64,000 bases of DNA from Hydrogenophilus thermoluteolus (GTDB lineage: Bacteria; Pseudomonadota; Gammaproteobacteria; Burkholderiales; Rhodocyclaceae), in the NCBI RefSeq assembly GCF_003574215.1, contig NZ_AP018558.1:2069501-2133500 (forward strand), read 5' to 3'. The notes beneath the pieces are model-generated. The model made no database searches. It was not told the DNA's origin and worked only from the letters and a program-made list of their open reading frames with translations. The translations under genes and the position numbers were made by a program. This document shows, in pieces, positions 8,713 through 16,707 of the stretch. Position 1 is the stretch's first letter; each line of letters opens with the position of its first letter.

Positions 8713-9855
8713 ATGCACGCGCGGCCACGCACCGTCGTCCAGATGTTACCGGCGCTCCACTCGGGGGGCGTCGAACGCGGTACCGTCGAGATCGCCGAAG
8801 CGCTGGTTGCCGCGGGGCACCGGGCGATCGTGATCGCCGACGGGGGCCGCTACGCCGACCATCTGCGCGCGATCGGCGCAGAATGGATTCCTTGGCCCGT
8901 AGGCAAAAAGTCAGTCGCCACCCTCTGGCGTTTCGTTCCCAAAGTGCGCGACCTCCTCATGCGCGAGCGGGTCGATATCCTCCACCTGCGCTCTCGCTTC
9001 CCTGCCTGGGTCGGTTACCTCGCCTGGCGTCGCATTCCACCCGCTTTGCGTCCCCGGCTGGTGACCACCGTGCACGGCTTCTACTCCGTGAACCGCTACA
9101 GCGCCGTGATGACCCGCGGCGAAACGGTGATCTGCGTCTCCGAAGCAATCCGCCGCTACGTGCTCCGCCACTACCCGAGAACCGACCCGGCGCGTTTGGT
9201 CGTCATCCCACGCGGCATCGACCCGGCTGCCTATCCGCGCGGCTACCGCCCTGATCCCGACTGGTTCACCCAGTGGTACGCGCAGTTCCCGGAAACCCGC
9301 GGCAAACGTTGGGTGACCCTCCCCGCGCGGCTCACCCGCTGGAAAGGACAAGCGGAACTGCTGACGGTGTGGCGGGAGATCATCGCCCGCCACCCGGACG
9401 CGCACGCGCTGCTCGTGGGCGGCTACGACGCACGGCGGCGCGACTATGTCGCCGAGCTGCAACAAACCATCCGCGCGCACGGTTTGGAAAACCACGTCAC
9501 CCTCACCGGCGACCGCCCCGATCTCAAAAACATCCTGGCCGCCTCCACCGTCGTCCTCTCGCTTTCCACCGACCCCGAAGCGTTTGGGCGCACCACTCTG
9601 GAAGCGCTGGCCCTGGGTACGCGCGTCATCGGCTACCATCACGGCGGCGTTGCCGAGCAACTCGCGGCGATCTACCCCGAAGGGTCGGTTGCCGTGGGCG
9701 ACCAAACCGCGCTTGCCCGCCAGATCCGCGCCGCGCTCGACGGTACGCTGCCACCGGTGACCCAACCGCTCCCGGAACGCTTCACGCTCGCCGCGATGCA
9801 GCACGAAACGCTCGCCCTGTATCAGCGGTTGGCAGAGCGGGTTTCACTGCTGTAA
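8713..9855 (+). CDS. GT4 family glycosyltransferase, probably LPS core
   Basis: A 380-residue GT-B glycosyltransferase. The N-terminal domain shows the acceptor-side glycine loop LPALHSGGVERGTVEIAEAL. The C-terminal domain shows LPARLTRWKGQAELL and the nucleotide-sugar binding segment STDPEAFGRTTLEALALG followed by HHGGVAEQL. It is probably cytoplasmic or membrane-peripheral. It starts 10 bp after cobC, so it may be read from the same transcript, but its likely partners are the WaaL-like and MsbA-like genes nearby. The sugar and acceptor cannot be told from sequence. Confidence 0.85.
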   Translation: MHARPRTVVQMLPALHSGGVERGTVEIAEALVAAGHRAIVIADGGRYADHLRAIGAEWIPWPVGKKSVATLWRFVPKVRDLLMRERVDILHLRSRFPAWVGYLAWRRIPPALRPRLVTTVHGFYSVNRYSAVMTRGETVICVSEAIRRYVLRHYPRTDPARLVVIPRGIDPAAYPRGYRPDPDWFTQWYAQFPETRGKRWVTLPARLTRWKGQAELLTVWREIIARHPDAHALLVGGYDARRRDYVAELQQTIRAHGLENHVTLTGDRPDLKNILAASTVVLSLSTDPEAFGRTTLEALALGTRVIGYHHGGVAEQLAAIYPEGSVAVGDQTALARQIRAALDGTLPPVTQPLPERFTLAAMQHETLALYQRLAERVSLL

Positions 9856-9923
9856 CTGAAGTACCCTCACCGGGCTTTGCAATCCACACAAACGCTTACA
9901 TCGACCCGAAGCAGTGATCGTAC

Positions 9924-9940
9924 TTGCGCTAGTAGCGCAA
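9924..9940. repeat. Short inverted repeat downstream of the GT4 gene
   Basis: TTGCGCT and AGCGCAA form a perfect 7-bp stem with a 3-base loop. There is no following T-run, so it is a weak candidate for transcription termination. Confidence 0.3.
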
Positions 9941-9958
9941 ACCATGCTTTGCCTACCC

Positions 9959-10006
9959 AGGGCAATCGCATGCAGTCCACTGTCGTGGACTGCATGCGAT
10001 TGCCCT
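9959..10006. repeat. Perfect 22-bp inverted repeat (hairpin) abutting IS5 copy 1
   Basis: The arms 9959-9980 and 9985-10006 are exact reverse complements with a 4-base TGTC loop. The right arm runs into the CTAG that flanks the IS5-family element. No T-run follows, so it is not a standard intrinsic terminator, although it could still act as an RNA hairpin after the upstream operon. It could also be a remnant of another mobile element or a preferred insertion site. Confidence 0.8.
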
Positions 10007-10008
10007 AG

Positions 10009-11237
10009 GGACACACTGATTTATTCGCAGATCGATGGGCCGAACTCATCCCTGACATGCGAGAATTGAAGTACTGACATTTGATAGGCACTTGACGATG
10101 CAAGCGAGCTTTTCCGAACTTGAATATGCGAGCAAGAAGAAAGTGACGCGGCGCGACCGGTTTCTTGCCGAAATCGATGCGGTAACGCCTTGGTCGGCGC
10201 TGGTGGCTGAGATCGAACCGTTCTACCCGAAGGGAACCGGACGAGGCCGGCCGCCGATTGGCGTGGAACGCATGCTGCGCATGTATATTGCCCAGCAGTG
10301 CTTCGGATTGTCCGATGAAGGGATCGAAGACGCCATCTACGACAGCCAGGCCATCCGGCGCTTCGTTGGCATCGACCTGTCGCGGGAGTCTGCGCCCGAT
10401 GCCACCACCCTGCTCAAGTTTCGCCGCCTGCTGGAAACGCACCATCTGACCGAGCGCATCTTTGCTGCCATCAATACCGTGCTGGCGCAGAAGGGTTTGA
10501 TCCTCAAGGAAGGCACGGTCGTTGATGCCACGATCATCGCCGCACCGTCCTCGACCAAGAACCGAAGCGGCAAGCGCGATCCGGAAATGCATCAAACCAA
10601 GAAGGGCAATCAGTGGTACTTTGGCATGAAAGCCCACATTGGCGTCGATGCCGAAACCGGCATCACCCACACGCTGGTGACCACCCCGGCCAACACCAAT
10701 GATGTCACCCAAGCCCATGCCCTGCTGCATGGAGAAGAGAAAGTGGCCTTTGGCGATGCGGGCTACCAGGGCGTCGAGAAGCGGCAAGAGAACCGCAACG
10801 GCAAGGTTCGATGGGAAGTCGCGATGCGTCCGGGCAAACGCAAGGCGCTGCCGAAGACGGCGATGGGCAGGTTGATCGACAAGATCGAGCAACTCAAGGC
10901 AAGCGTGCGTGCCAAGGTCGAGCACCCGTTTCACATCGTCAAGAACCTCTTCGGCATGAAGAAGGTACGCTACAAGGGATTGGCGAAGAACACTGCGCAG
11001 CTCTACACGCTCTTTGGGTTGGCGAATCTGCTGATCGCCAAGCGGCAATTGTTTGCGCTCAACGCCCAAGGTGCGTCCTGAGAGGGGCGAAATGAGGAAA
11101 TTCGCCGAGAAACGAGGCGAAAGCCAGCCGAAAATGGCGGCAAAAAAGACATTTCTTGCCCACCGAGGTGTCAATGTCGAAGGGATACGGTCAATCTCGC
11201 TCATTTCCAGTCAAATGCTGATTTGTTCAGCGTGTCC
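10009..11237 (+). mobile_element. IS5-family insertion sequence, copy 1 (1229 bp)
   Basis: The element runs from GGACAC at 10009 to GTGTCC at 11237, with imperfect terminal inverted repeats (GGACACACTGA left, GGACACGCTGA right). Flanking tetramers are CTAG on the left and TTAG on the right. Both fit the YTAR target preference of the family, but they are not identical. It is nearly identical to copy 2 at 46554-47782, in inverted orientation. It lies between the GT4 gene and the 3' end of the WaaL-like gene and supplies that gene's last codons. Confidence 0.93.
10098..11081 (+). CDS. IS5-family transposase (copy 1)
   Basis: The intact 327-residue DDE transposase contains GRGRPPIGVERMLRMY in the N-terminal part, VDATIIAAPSSTKNRSGKRD with the first catalytic Asp, a central EKVAFGDAGYQGVEKR with the second Asp, and a C-terminal RAKVEHPFHIVKNLFG with the catalytic Glu. 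A TTG six bases upstream is a possible alternative start. It differs from copy 2 by one residue near position 114 (Thr here, Lys in copy 2). Both copies therefore look recently mobile. Confidence 0.93.
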   Translation: MQASFSELEYASKKKVTRRDRFLAEIDAVTPWSALVAEIEPFYPKGTGRGRPPIGVERMLRMYIAQQCFGLSDEGIEDAIYDSQAIRRFVGIDLSRESAPDATTLLKFRRLLETHHLTERIFAAINTVLAQKGLILKEGTVVDATIIAAPSSTKNRSGKRDPEMHQTKKGNQWYFGMKAHIGVDAETGITHTLVTTPANTNDVTQAHALLHGEEKVAFGDAGYQGVEKRQENRNGKVRWEVAMRPGKRKALPKTAMGRLIDKIEQLKASVRAKVEHPFHIVKNLFGMKKVRYKGLAKNTAQLYTLFGLANLLIAKRQLFALNAQGAS

Positions 11238-12556
11238 TTAGTAGTCAGTCGGTGTGACGCAACGGAAAGCGAAAACCCCGTCAACAAGAGCCAAACAACG
11301 GGAAGCCACTGTACCGTCAAAAGCACAGGCTGGGATTGAACAGGAAATGCGTAAGCAGCCAATGCTATTGCCCATGGTGCGCATTTTTGACGGGCTGTCA
11401 CATCTGATCGTAGAAAAAGGGTCACCCCCAACACAATCATGGCAAGCAACCACAGTAGCCCCATTACCCCCATCTCAGCCCATAGTGCGAAATAAAGGTG
11501 ATGCGCATGGAATGGATCACTGTTGTGAAAGACATCGTTCTCATCAGAATATTGCGCATAGACATGTCGATACTGCTTGGCGCCCACACCCAGAAAGGGG
11601 TGATCGTTCCCCATTTTTACGGCATTTCGCCACAACTCCCAACGATAAGTTAGGATTTTATCCAACGCCTTGTCAGCTTCTTGTTCATTTCCCGATTGGA
11701 TAGCATGAATGACCGAAAGGGTCCCTTCATAAGTATTGATCGCACGAACTGTCAAGGGCTTACTCAGTCCAACCGCCAACGCGCCAATGATCAGCACACC
11801 AACTCCCACAACGACCAAAAACCTTTTTGGCCAAAACCAAAAAATCGGAATTGAAGTCAAAAGTAGCAACACGAAAGAACTACGGAATCCCGAGAGCAAA
11901 ACTAGCCACACAGTCAAAAACCACAGTCCAAGCACGAACGCATATTTCCTCCGCAGTGGCCAAGCAGCAAAAGGAAAAAGCATCGCAAGAAAACTGGAAA
12001 ACCGGATCGAATCAGGGAAAGGGCCTACAAGCCTACCCTCATAATAAGACTGATTATAAGGAACCCCAATCAAATCATAGCCAAAAGCATACTGAAACAA
12101 TCCATCCACAAGAAAAACAAAAAAAGTCAGCGCCAAAACCTTCCGCAAAATTTCGCCAACATCGGGCAATCGAGTTGCAGCCCAACCTACAGCAAGCGTT
12201 GCCACAGCAAAACCCAGTGCAATAACGGCATAGCCGATTCCAGCGCTCGGCTTAGGGGCGCCAATCAAAGACAGTGCAATAATGGCAGCGAGCGCGCCCC
12301 AAAGATACGCGAACCAAACACTCTCTCTTGGAAAATCTGCCCCACGGTAGCGAAACACAAGCCATAAACTCAGCGCCATCAACAACAGCGCGGGTACCCT
12401 GGGGCCACCCGGTAGCGGTTGTGCCCAAACCAATGCAGAAGCCAAAAAAACGACCACGGCTGCGAGACGCCTTTCGGTATCAGCCGTTTTCCACCAATCT
12501 ACTCTGCGCTGCCAAAATCCAAAAATCACTTCAGAAAACGAAAGCATGCTCACCAC
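11201..12556 (-). CDS. O-antigen ligase / WaaL-like membrane protein with IS-derived C-terminus
   Basis: A 451-residue polytopic membrane protein with about a dozen hydrophobic segments and a large periplasmic loop. The loop includes KILTYRWELWRNAV, HPFLGVGAKQYRH and DPFHAHHLYFALWAE, as in the Wzy_C/O-antigen ligase family that moves lipid-linked glycan onto lipid A-core. Its last 10-12 codons (after HRLTT) come from the end of IS5 copy 1, so the native C-terminus is replaced. The loss may be small because only the tail after the final helix is affected. Starts are GTG 12556, GTG 12553 or ATG 12547, directly after the DUF2782 gene stop. It could alternatively be an O-antigen polymerase. Confidence 0.8.
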   Translation of the reverse strand: MVSMLSFSEVIFGFWQRRVDWWKTADTERRLAAVVVFLASALVWAQPLPGGPRVPALLLMALSLWLVFRYRGADFPRESVWFAYLWGALAAIIALSLIGAPKPSAGIGYAVIALGFAVATLAVGWAATRLPDVGEILRKVLALTFFVFLVDGLFQYAFGYDLIGVPYNQSYYEGRLVGPFPDSIRFSSFLAMLFPFAAWPLRRKYAFVLGLWFLTVWLVLLSGFRSSFVLLLLTSIPIFWFWPKRFLVVVGVGVLIIGALAVGLSKPLTVRAINTYEGTLSVIHAIQSGNEQEADKALDKILTYRWELWRNAVKMGNDHPFLGVGAKQYRHVYAQYSDENDVFHNSDPFHAHHLYFALWAEMGVMGLLWLLAMIVLGVTLFLRSDVTARQKCAPWAIALAAYAFPVQSQPVLLTVQWLPVVWLLLTGFSLSVASHRLTTKDTLNKSAFDWK

Positions 12557-12557
12557 C

Positions 12558-12974
12558 TCACCGCCACTGCTTGATCACCCACATCGGTGGCGCAATATGC
12601 GCGCCGCCCGGCAGCCGTTCGAAGGTGCCATCCCCGCTCTTATCCACCAAATAGTAGGGCTCACCGCGCGCAGGCACCACCTTCATCAGATACACCTTAC
12701 CGCCCACACGGTATTCGGTCACCGTATTCTCCCCTTCCTGCCGAATCACCACCTCGGGTTCGACCAGATCTTCTTCGGTGATCGGCCCAGGGATCGCAGG
12801 CGGTGGCGGTGCGTCGGCAAAAACGGTCGGCTCACCACGGTCACGCCCCCCCACATCGCGCTCGGCTCCGCGCTCGCTTTGCTGTCCATCCTGCGCCATT
12901 TGGGCCACAGCCCCCTGCCATGCGCCCACGATCGCCAGCAACGCGCCCACCATCCATACTTTCCCAGTCCGCAT
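12558..12974 (-). CDS. DUF2782 family periplasmic protein
   Basis: The 138-residue protein has an N-terminal signal peptide (hydrophobic VGALLAIVGAWQGAVA, cleavage likely after AVA) and a charged, Pro-rich linker. Its C-terminal domain contains EPEVVIRQEGENTVTEYRV and EPYYLVDKSGDG, the DUF2782 pattern. The family is known from proteobacteria, often beside polA. No biochemical function is established. The gene lies between a LOG-family gene and the WaaL-like gene on the same strand. Confidence 0.8.
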   Translation of the reverse strand: MRTGKVWMVGALLAIVGAWQGAVAQMAQDGQQSERGAERDVGGRDRGEPTVFADAPPPPAIPGPITEEDLVEPEVVIRQEGENTVTEYRVGGKVYLMKVVPARGEPYYLVDKSGDGTFERLPGGAHIAPPMWVIKQWR

Positions 12975-12986
12975 TGGAATACTCCC

Positions 12987-13724
12987 TCACAACTGCAACA
13001 TCAACTGCCGCTCGTGCGGCAACGGTTCGAAACCACGCGTCTCGTAATGTTTGAATATCGCCGCGACGATCGCATCGGGATCATCGATCACTTGCGCAAT
13101 CAGCAGATCGTCCGGGTCGATCATCCCCTCTCCCGCGAGCTTCGCTTCGAGCCAATCCAAAAAACCTTGCCAGAACGGGCGATGCACCAAAATCACCGGA
13201 ATCCGGCGGCTCTTCCCGGTCTGGATCAACGTCATCACCTCCAGGAGCTCGTCGAGCGTCCCAAACCCCCCGGGCATCACCACGTACGCCGACGCAAAAC
13301 GCACGAACATGTACTTGCGCGCAAAGAAATGGCGGAACGTTTGCGAAACATCCTGATAAGGATTGGCGTGCTGTTCGTGCGGCAACTGGATATTGAGCCC
13401 AACCGACGGGCTGCGACCGAAAAAGGCCCCCTTGTTCGCCGCTTCCATGATCCCCGGCCCACCGCCGGAAATCACCGCAAATCCCGCATCGGAGAGTTTG
13501 CGTGCGATACGTTCGGCCAACTGATAATAAGGATGCTCCGGCGCCAACCGTGCGCTGCCGAACATCGAAACTGCCGGGCGAATCGGCGAGAGGCGCTCGG
13601 CCCCTTCGACGAATTCGGACAAAATCCCCAACAACCGCCACGCCTCGCGGCCATTCTCCATGATATCTTTGGGATCATCGACCCCGACAGGCACCTTGTC
13701 TCGCAGCGACATCGTCCGCATCAC
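12987..13724 (-). CDS. LOG-family protein (TIGR00730, Rossmann-fold nucleotide-processing)
   Basis: The 245-residue protein has the family signatures SGGGPGIMEAANKGA and MPGGFGTLDELLEVMT. Relatives include cytokinin riboside 5'-monophosphate phosphoribohydrolases (LOG) and PpnN-type nucleotide hydrolases; older databases call them lysine decarboxylases without support. The N-terminus extends about 45 residues before the Rossmann core. Two ATG codons (13724 and 13712) are possible starts. It is divergent from polA with 64 bp between starts, so the two promoters share that gap. Confidence 0.85.
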   Translation of the reverse strand: MMRTMSLRDKVPVGVDDPKDIMENGREAWRLLGILSEFVEGAERLSPIRPAVSMFGSARLAPEHPYYQLAERIARKLSDAGFAVISGGGPGIMEAANKGAFFGRSPSVGLNIQLPHEQHANPYQDVSQTFRHFFARKYMFVRFASAYVVMPGGFGTLDELLEVMTLIQTGKSRRIPVILVHRPFWQGFLDWLEAKLAGEGMIDPDDLLIAQVIDDPDAIVAAIFKHYETRGFEPLPHERQLMLQL

Positions 13725-13788
13725 TCCTCTTCGACAACCGCTATGCTACCCTAACGGCCAGCAAAAAGAGAGTGACGCGAGAAGACTC

Positions 13789-16707
13789 ATGACCCGGCTC
13801 GTACTCGTCGACGGCAGCAGCTTCCTCTACCGTGCCTTCCACGCGCTGCCCGACCTGCGCACCGCCCAAGGCGAACCCACGGGCGCGATCCGCGGCGTCG
13901 TCACCATGCTCACCAGGCTCGAAGCCCGCTTCCCTGCCGAATACCGCGCGTGCGTCTTCGACGCCCCCGGGCCCACGTTCCGCGACGAACTCTTTGCCGA
14001 ATACAAAGCCCACCGCCCGCCGATGCCGGAAGCGCTCGCAGCCCAGATCGAAACGCTCCACCAACTCGTCCCCCTCATGGGTTGGCCACTGATCGTCGAG
14101 CCAGGTGTCGAGGCCGACGACGTCATCGCCACCCTCACTACGCAAGCGCGTGCCCGCGGGTGGGAAGTCGTGATCGCCACCGGCGACAAAGACCTTACCC
14201 AGCTCGTTGTTCCCGGTGTCCTCTGGGTCGACACCATGCGCAACGAAACGCTCGACCAAGCAGGCGTCGTCGCCAAATTCGGCGTCACGCCAGCACAAAT
14301 CCCCGACTACCTCGCGCTTGTCGGTGACAGCGTCGACAACATCCCCGGCGTCGCAGGCTGTGGCCCCAAAACCGCTGCGAAATGGCTCAACCAATACGCC
14401 ACGCTCGACGAACTCATCGCCCATGCGGACGAAATCGGCGGCAAGGTGGGTGAAAACCTCCGTGCCGCGCGCGAATGGCTCCCCAAAGCACGCGAACTCA
14501 CCACCGTCAAACGCGATCTCACGCTGCCCTTCACCCTCGACGACCTCGCCACCCGCCCCGTCGACTGGCCCGCCCTCAGCCGTTGGTTCGAACGTCTCGA
14601 ATTCCGCACCCTCGCCAAACAGTTCGAAGCGCACCTTGGCGCCGCGCTCCACCCTTCCGATACCAACCCTGCCCCTTCCGGCAGCGAAACCTCCGCTCAC
14701 CCCTCAACCAACCCCGACGCCACCGCTGCTGACGCGGTTCCCCGTGAAACCAGCGCGGCGCACGGCACCCTTCACCAGGAGACCGCCCACCACCTGCCGG
14801 AACCGGCACTCGAACCATCTGATGCCGCCGAAGCGCGCCGCGCCCGCTACCGCACCATCGCCACACCGGAAGCGCTCGACGCCCTCGCTCACCGGCTACA
14901 GGCCGCCGCCGCGTCCCAAGCGGTCGTTGCGTTCGACACCGAAACCACCAGCCTCGACGCCCGCAACGCCGCGTTGGTCGGCATCTCGTTCGCCTTTGCC
15001 GAAGGAGACGCCTGCTACCTCCCGCTTGCGCACCGCAGCCTGGAAGCGACCGAACAACTGCCGCGCGATGCGGTTCGCGCCGCGCTCGCCCCGTGGTTTG
15101 CCAACGCATTGGCGCCCAAAGTCGCGCAAAACGCCAAATTCGACCTCCACGTTCTGGCCGCCCACGGCATGCCGGTTGCCGGAACACCGGACGACACGAT
15201 GCTCATCGATTACGTGCTCGCCAGCGACCGCGAACACGACCTCGACCGTCTTGCCGAACGCGAACTCCACCTTCGTCCCCTCACCTACCAAGCGGTCTGC
15301 GGCAAAGGCAAACAAGCGATCTCGTTTGCCGACGTCGAACTCCCCGTCGCCACCCGTTACGCAGCCGAAGACGCCGACCTCACCTGGCGGCTCTACCACC
15401 ACCTGCGCCCGCAACTCGAAGCCGACGCCAAGCGCAACCGAGTCTATACCCGGATCGAACGACCGCTCGTCCCAGTGCTCACCGCCATCGAAGCGGCGGG
15501 CGTCAAAATCGACACCGCGCAGTTGGCCGCCCAATCGGAACGCTTCGCCGCCGAAATCGCGGAATGCGAAACCCGCGCCGCGAAACTCGCGGGCCGCCCC
15601 TTCAACCTTGCCTCCCCCAAACAGGTTGGCGAACTCCTCTTCGCGGAACTTGGCCTCAAACCCCCGAAAAAGACCGCGACCGGCCAGGCGAGCACCAGCG
15701 AAGAGGCGCTTGCGCTCTTAGCCGAACGGCTCGACCCCAGCACGCGGGAATATCAGCTCATCGCCACACTCCTTGAACACCGGCGGCTGGCGAAACTCAA
15801 GAGCACCTACCTCGACAAACTCCCGCGCATGGTCGACCCCAAGACCGGCCGCGTCCATACCACCTTCTCACAAGCGGCGGTCGTCACCGGGCGGCTCTCC
15901 TCTTCGGAACCCAACCTGCAGAACATCCCCGTACGCACCGACGAAGGGCGCGCCATTCGCCGCGCCTTCGTCGCCGAACCGGGCTACCGGCTCCTTTCTG
16001 CCGACTACTCGCAAATCGAACTGCGTATCATGGCCCACCTCTCCGGCGATGAGACGCTCATTGCCGCGTTTCGCCACGGCGAAGACATCCACCGCCACAC
16101 TGCCGCCGAACTCCTTGGCAAACCGCCGGAAGCAGTCACCGCCGACGAACGGCGCCTGGCCAAAACCATCAACTTCGGCCTCATCTACGGCATGGGCGCC
16201 CCAGGACTTGCGCGCTCGCTCGGTCTCTCGAAAAAAGCGGCCGAAGCCTACATCGCGCAATACTTCGCCCGCTACCCCGGCGTGCACCGCTACATGGAAC
16301 GCGCCCGCGAACAGGCGCGACAGCAAGGCTACGTCGAAACCCTCTTCGGCCGCCGACTGTGGCTGCGCAACATCCATTCCCGCAACGCCGGTGTGCGCGC
16401 CGCCGACGAACGCGCCGCGATCAACGCCCCGATGCAAGGCACCGCGGCGGACCTCATCAAACTCGCGATGATCGACCTCGCCGCAGCGCTCGCTGAACGC
16501 CACCCCCACGCGCACATCGTCCTGCAAGTGCACGACGAACTCCTCATCGAAGCGCCGGAAGCCGAATGCGCGGCGGTCGCGCACCTCGTCAAAACACAGA
16601 TGGAAGGCGTTGCCGACCGCCACGCGGCAGCGTTTGCGATCGAACCGCTCGCCGTCCCGCTCGTCGTCGACGTCGGCATCGGCACCAACTGGGACGAAGC
16701 CCATTGA
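13789..16707 (+). CDS. polA: DNA polymerase I
   Basis: A 972-residue enzyme for Okazaki fragment processing and repair. The 5'-3' exonuclease spans residues about 1-285 (VDGSSFLYRAFHALP, ATGDKDLTQLV). The 3'-5' proofreading domain starts near residue 375 with the intact DTETT metal motif and YAAEDADLTW, so proofreading is probably active. Polymerase motif A (DYSQIELRIMAHLSGD) is near 738, motif B (RRLAKTINFGLIYGMG) near 787 and motif C (QVHDELLIEAP) near 911. An unusual 60-residue Pro/Ala/Ser/Thr-rich linker (nt about 14640-14835) separates the two exonuclease domains. The ATG at 13789 gives the normal N-terminus. Confidence 0.96.
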   Translation: MTRLVLVDGSSFLYRAFHALPDLRTAQGEPTGAIRGVVTMLTRLEARFPAEYRACVFDAPGPTFRDELFAEYKAHRPPMPEALAAQIETLHQLVPLMGWPLIVEPGVEADDVIATLTTQARARGWEVVIATGDKDLTQLVVPGVLWVDTMRNETLDQAGVVAKFGVTPAQIPDYLALVGDSVDNIPGVAGCGPKTAAKWLNQYATLDELIAHADEIGGKVGENLRAAREWLPKARELTTVKRDLTLPFTLDDLATRPVDWPALSRWFERLEFRTLAKQFEAHLGAALHPSDTNPAPSGSETSAHPSTNPDATAADAVPRETSAAHGTLHQETAHHLPEPALEPSDAAEARRARYRTIATPEALDALAHRLQAAAASQAVVAFDTETTSLDARNAALVGISFAFAEGDACYLPLAHRSLEATEQLPRDAVRAALAPWFANALAPKVAQNAKFDLHVLAAHGMPVAGTPDDTMLIDYVLASDREHDLDRLAERELHLRPLTYQAVCGKGKQAISFADVELPVATRYAAEDADLTWRLYHHLRPQLEADAKRNRVYTRIERPLVPVLTAIEAAGVKIDTAQLAAQSERFAAEIAECETRAAKLAGRPFNLASPKQVGELLFAELGLKPPKKTATGQASTSEEALALLAERLDPSTREYQLIATLLEHRRLAKLKSTYLDKLPRMVDPKTGRVHTTFSQAAVVTGRLSSSEPNLQNIPVRTDEGRAIRRAFVAEPGYRLLSADYSQIELRIMAHLSGDETLIAAFRHGEDIHRHTAAELLGKPPEAVTADERRLAKTINFGLIYGMGAPGLARSLGLSKKAAEAYIAQYFARYPGVHRYMERAREQARQQGYVETLFGRRLWLRNIHSRNAGVRAADERAAINAPMQGTAADLIKLAMIDLAAALAERHPHAHIVLQVHDELLIEAPEAECAAVAHLVKTQMEGVADRHAAAFAIEPLAVPLVVDVGIGTNWDEAH

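Noticed and set aside
9959..10006. Hairpin considered as a standard terminator for the GT4 gene
   Set aside because: No T-run follows and the stem is far longer than usual; kept only as an unexplained repeat.
10005..11204. 399-codon frame on the opposite strand of the IS5 transposase (both copies)
   Set aside because: It mirrors the transposase gene exactly; the + strand protein in copy 1 has the DDE motifs.
11254..12225. Open + strand frames opposite the WaaL-like gene
   Set aside because: The - strand protein has clear membrane helices and O-antigen ligase loops; the + strand frames are Lys/Thr/Gln-rich shadows.
12546..13754. 402-codon + strand frame opposite the DUF2782 and LOG genes
   Set aside because: It is antisense to two genes with clear family motifs and has no recognisable domain, typical of long shadow frames in high-GC DNA.
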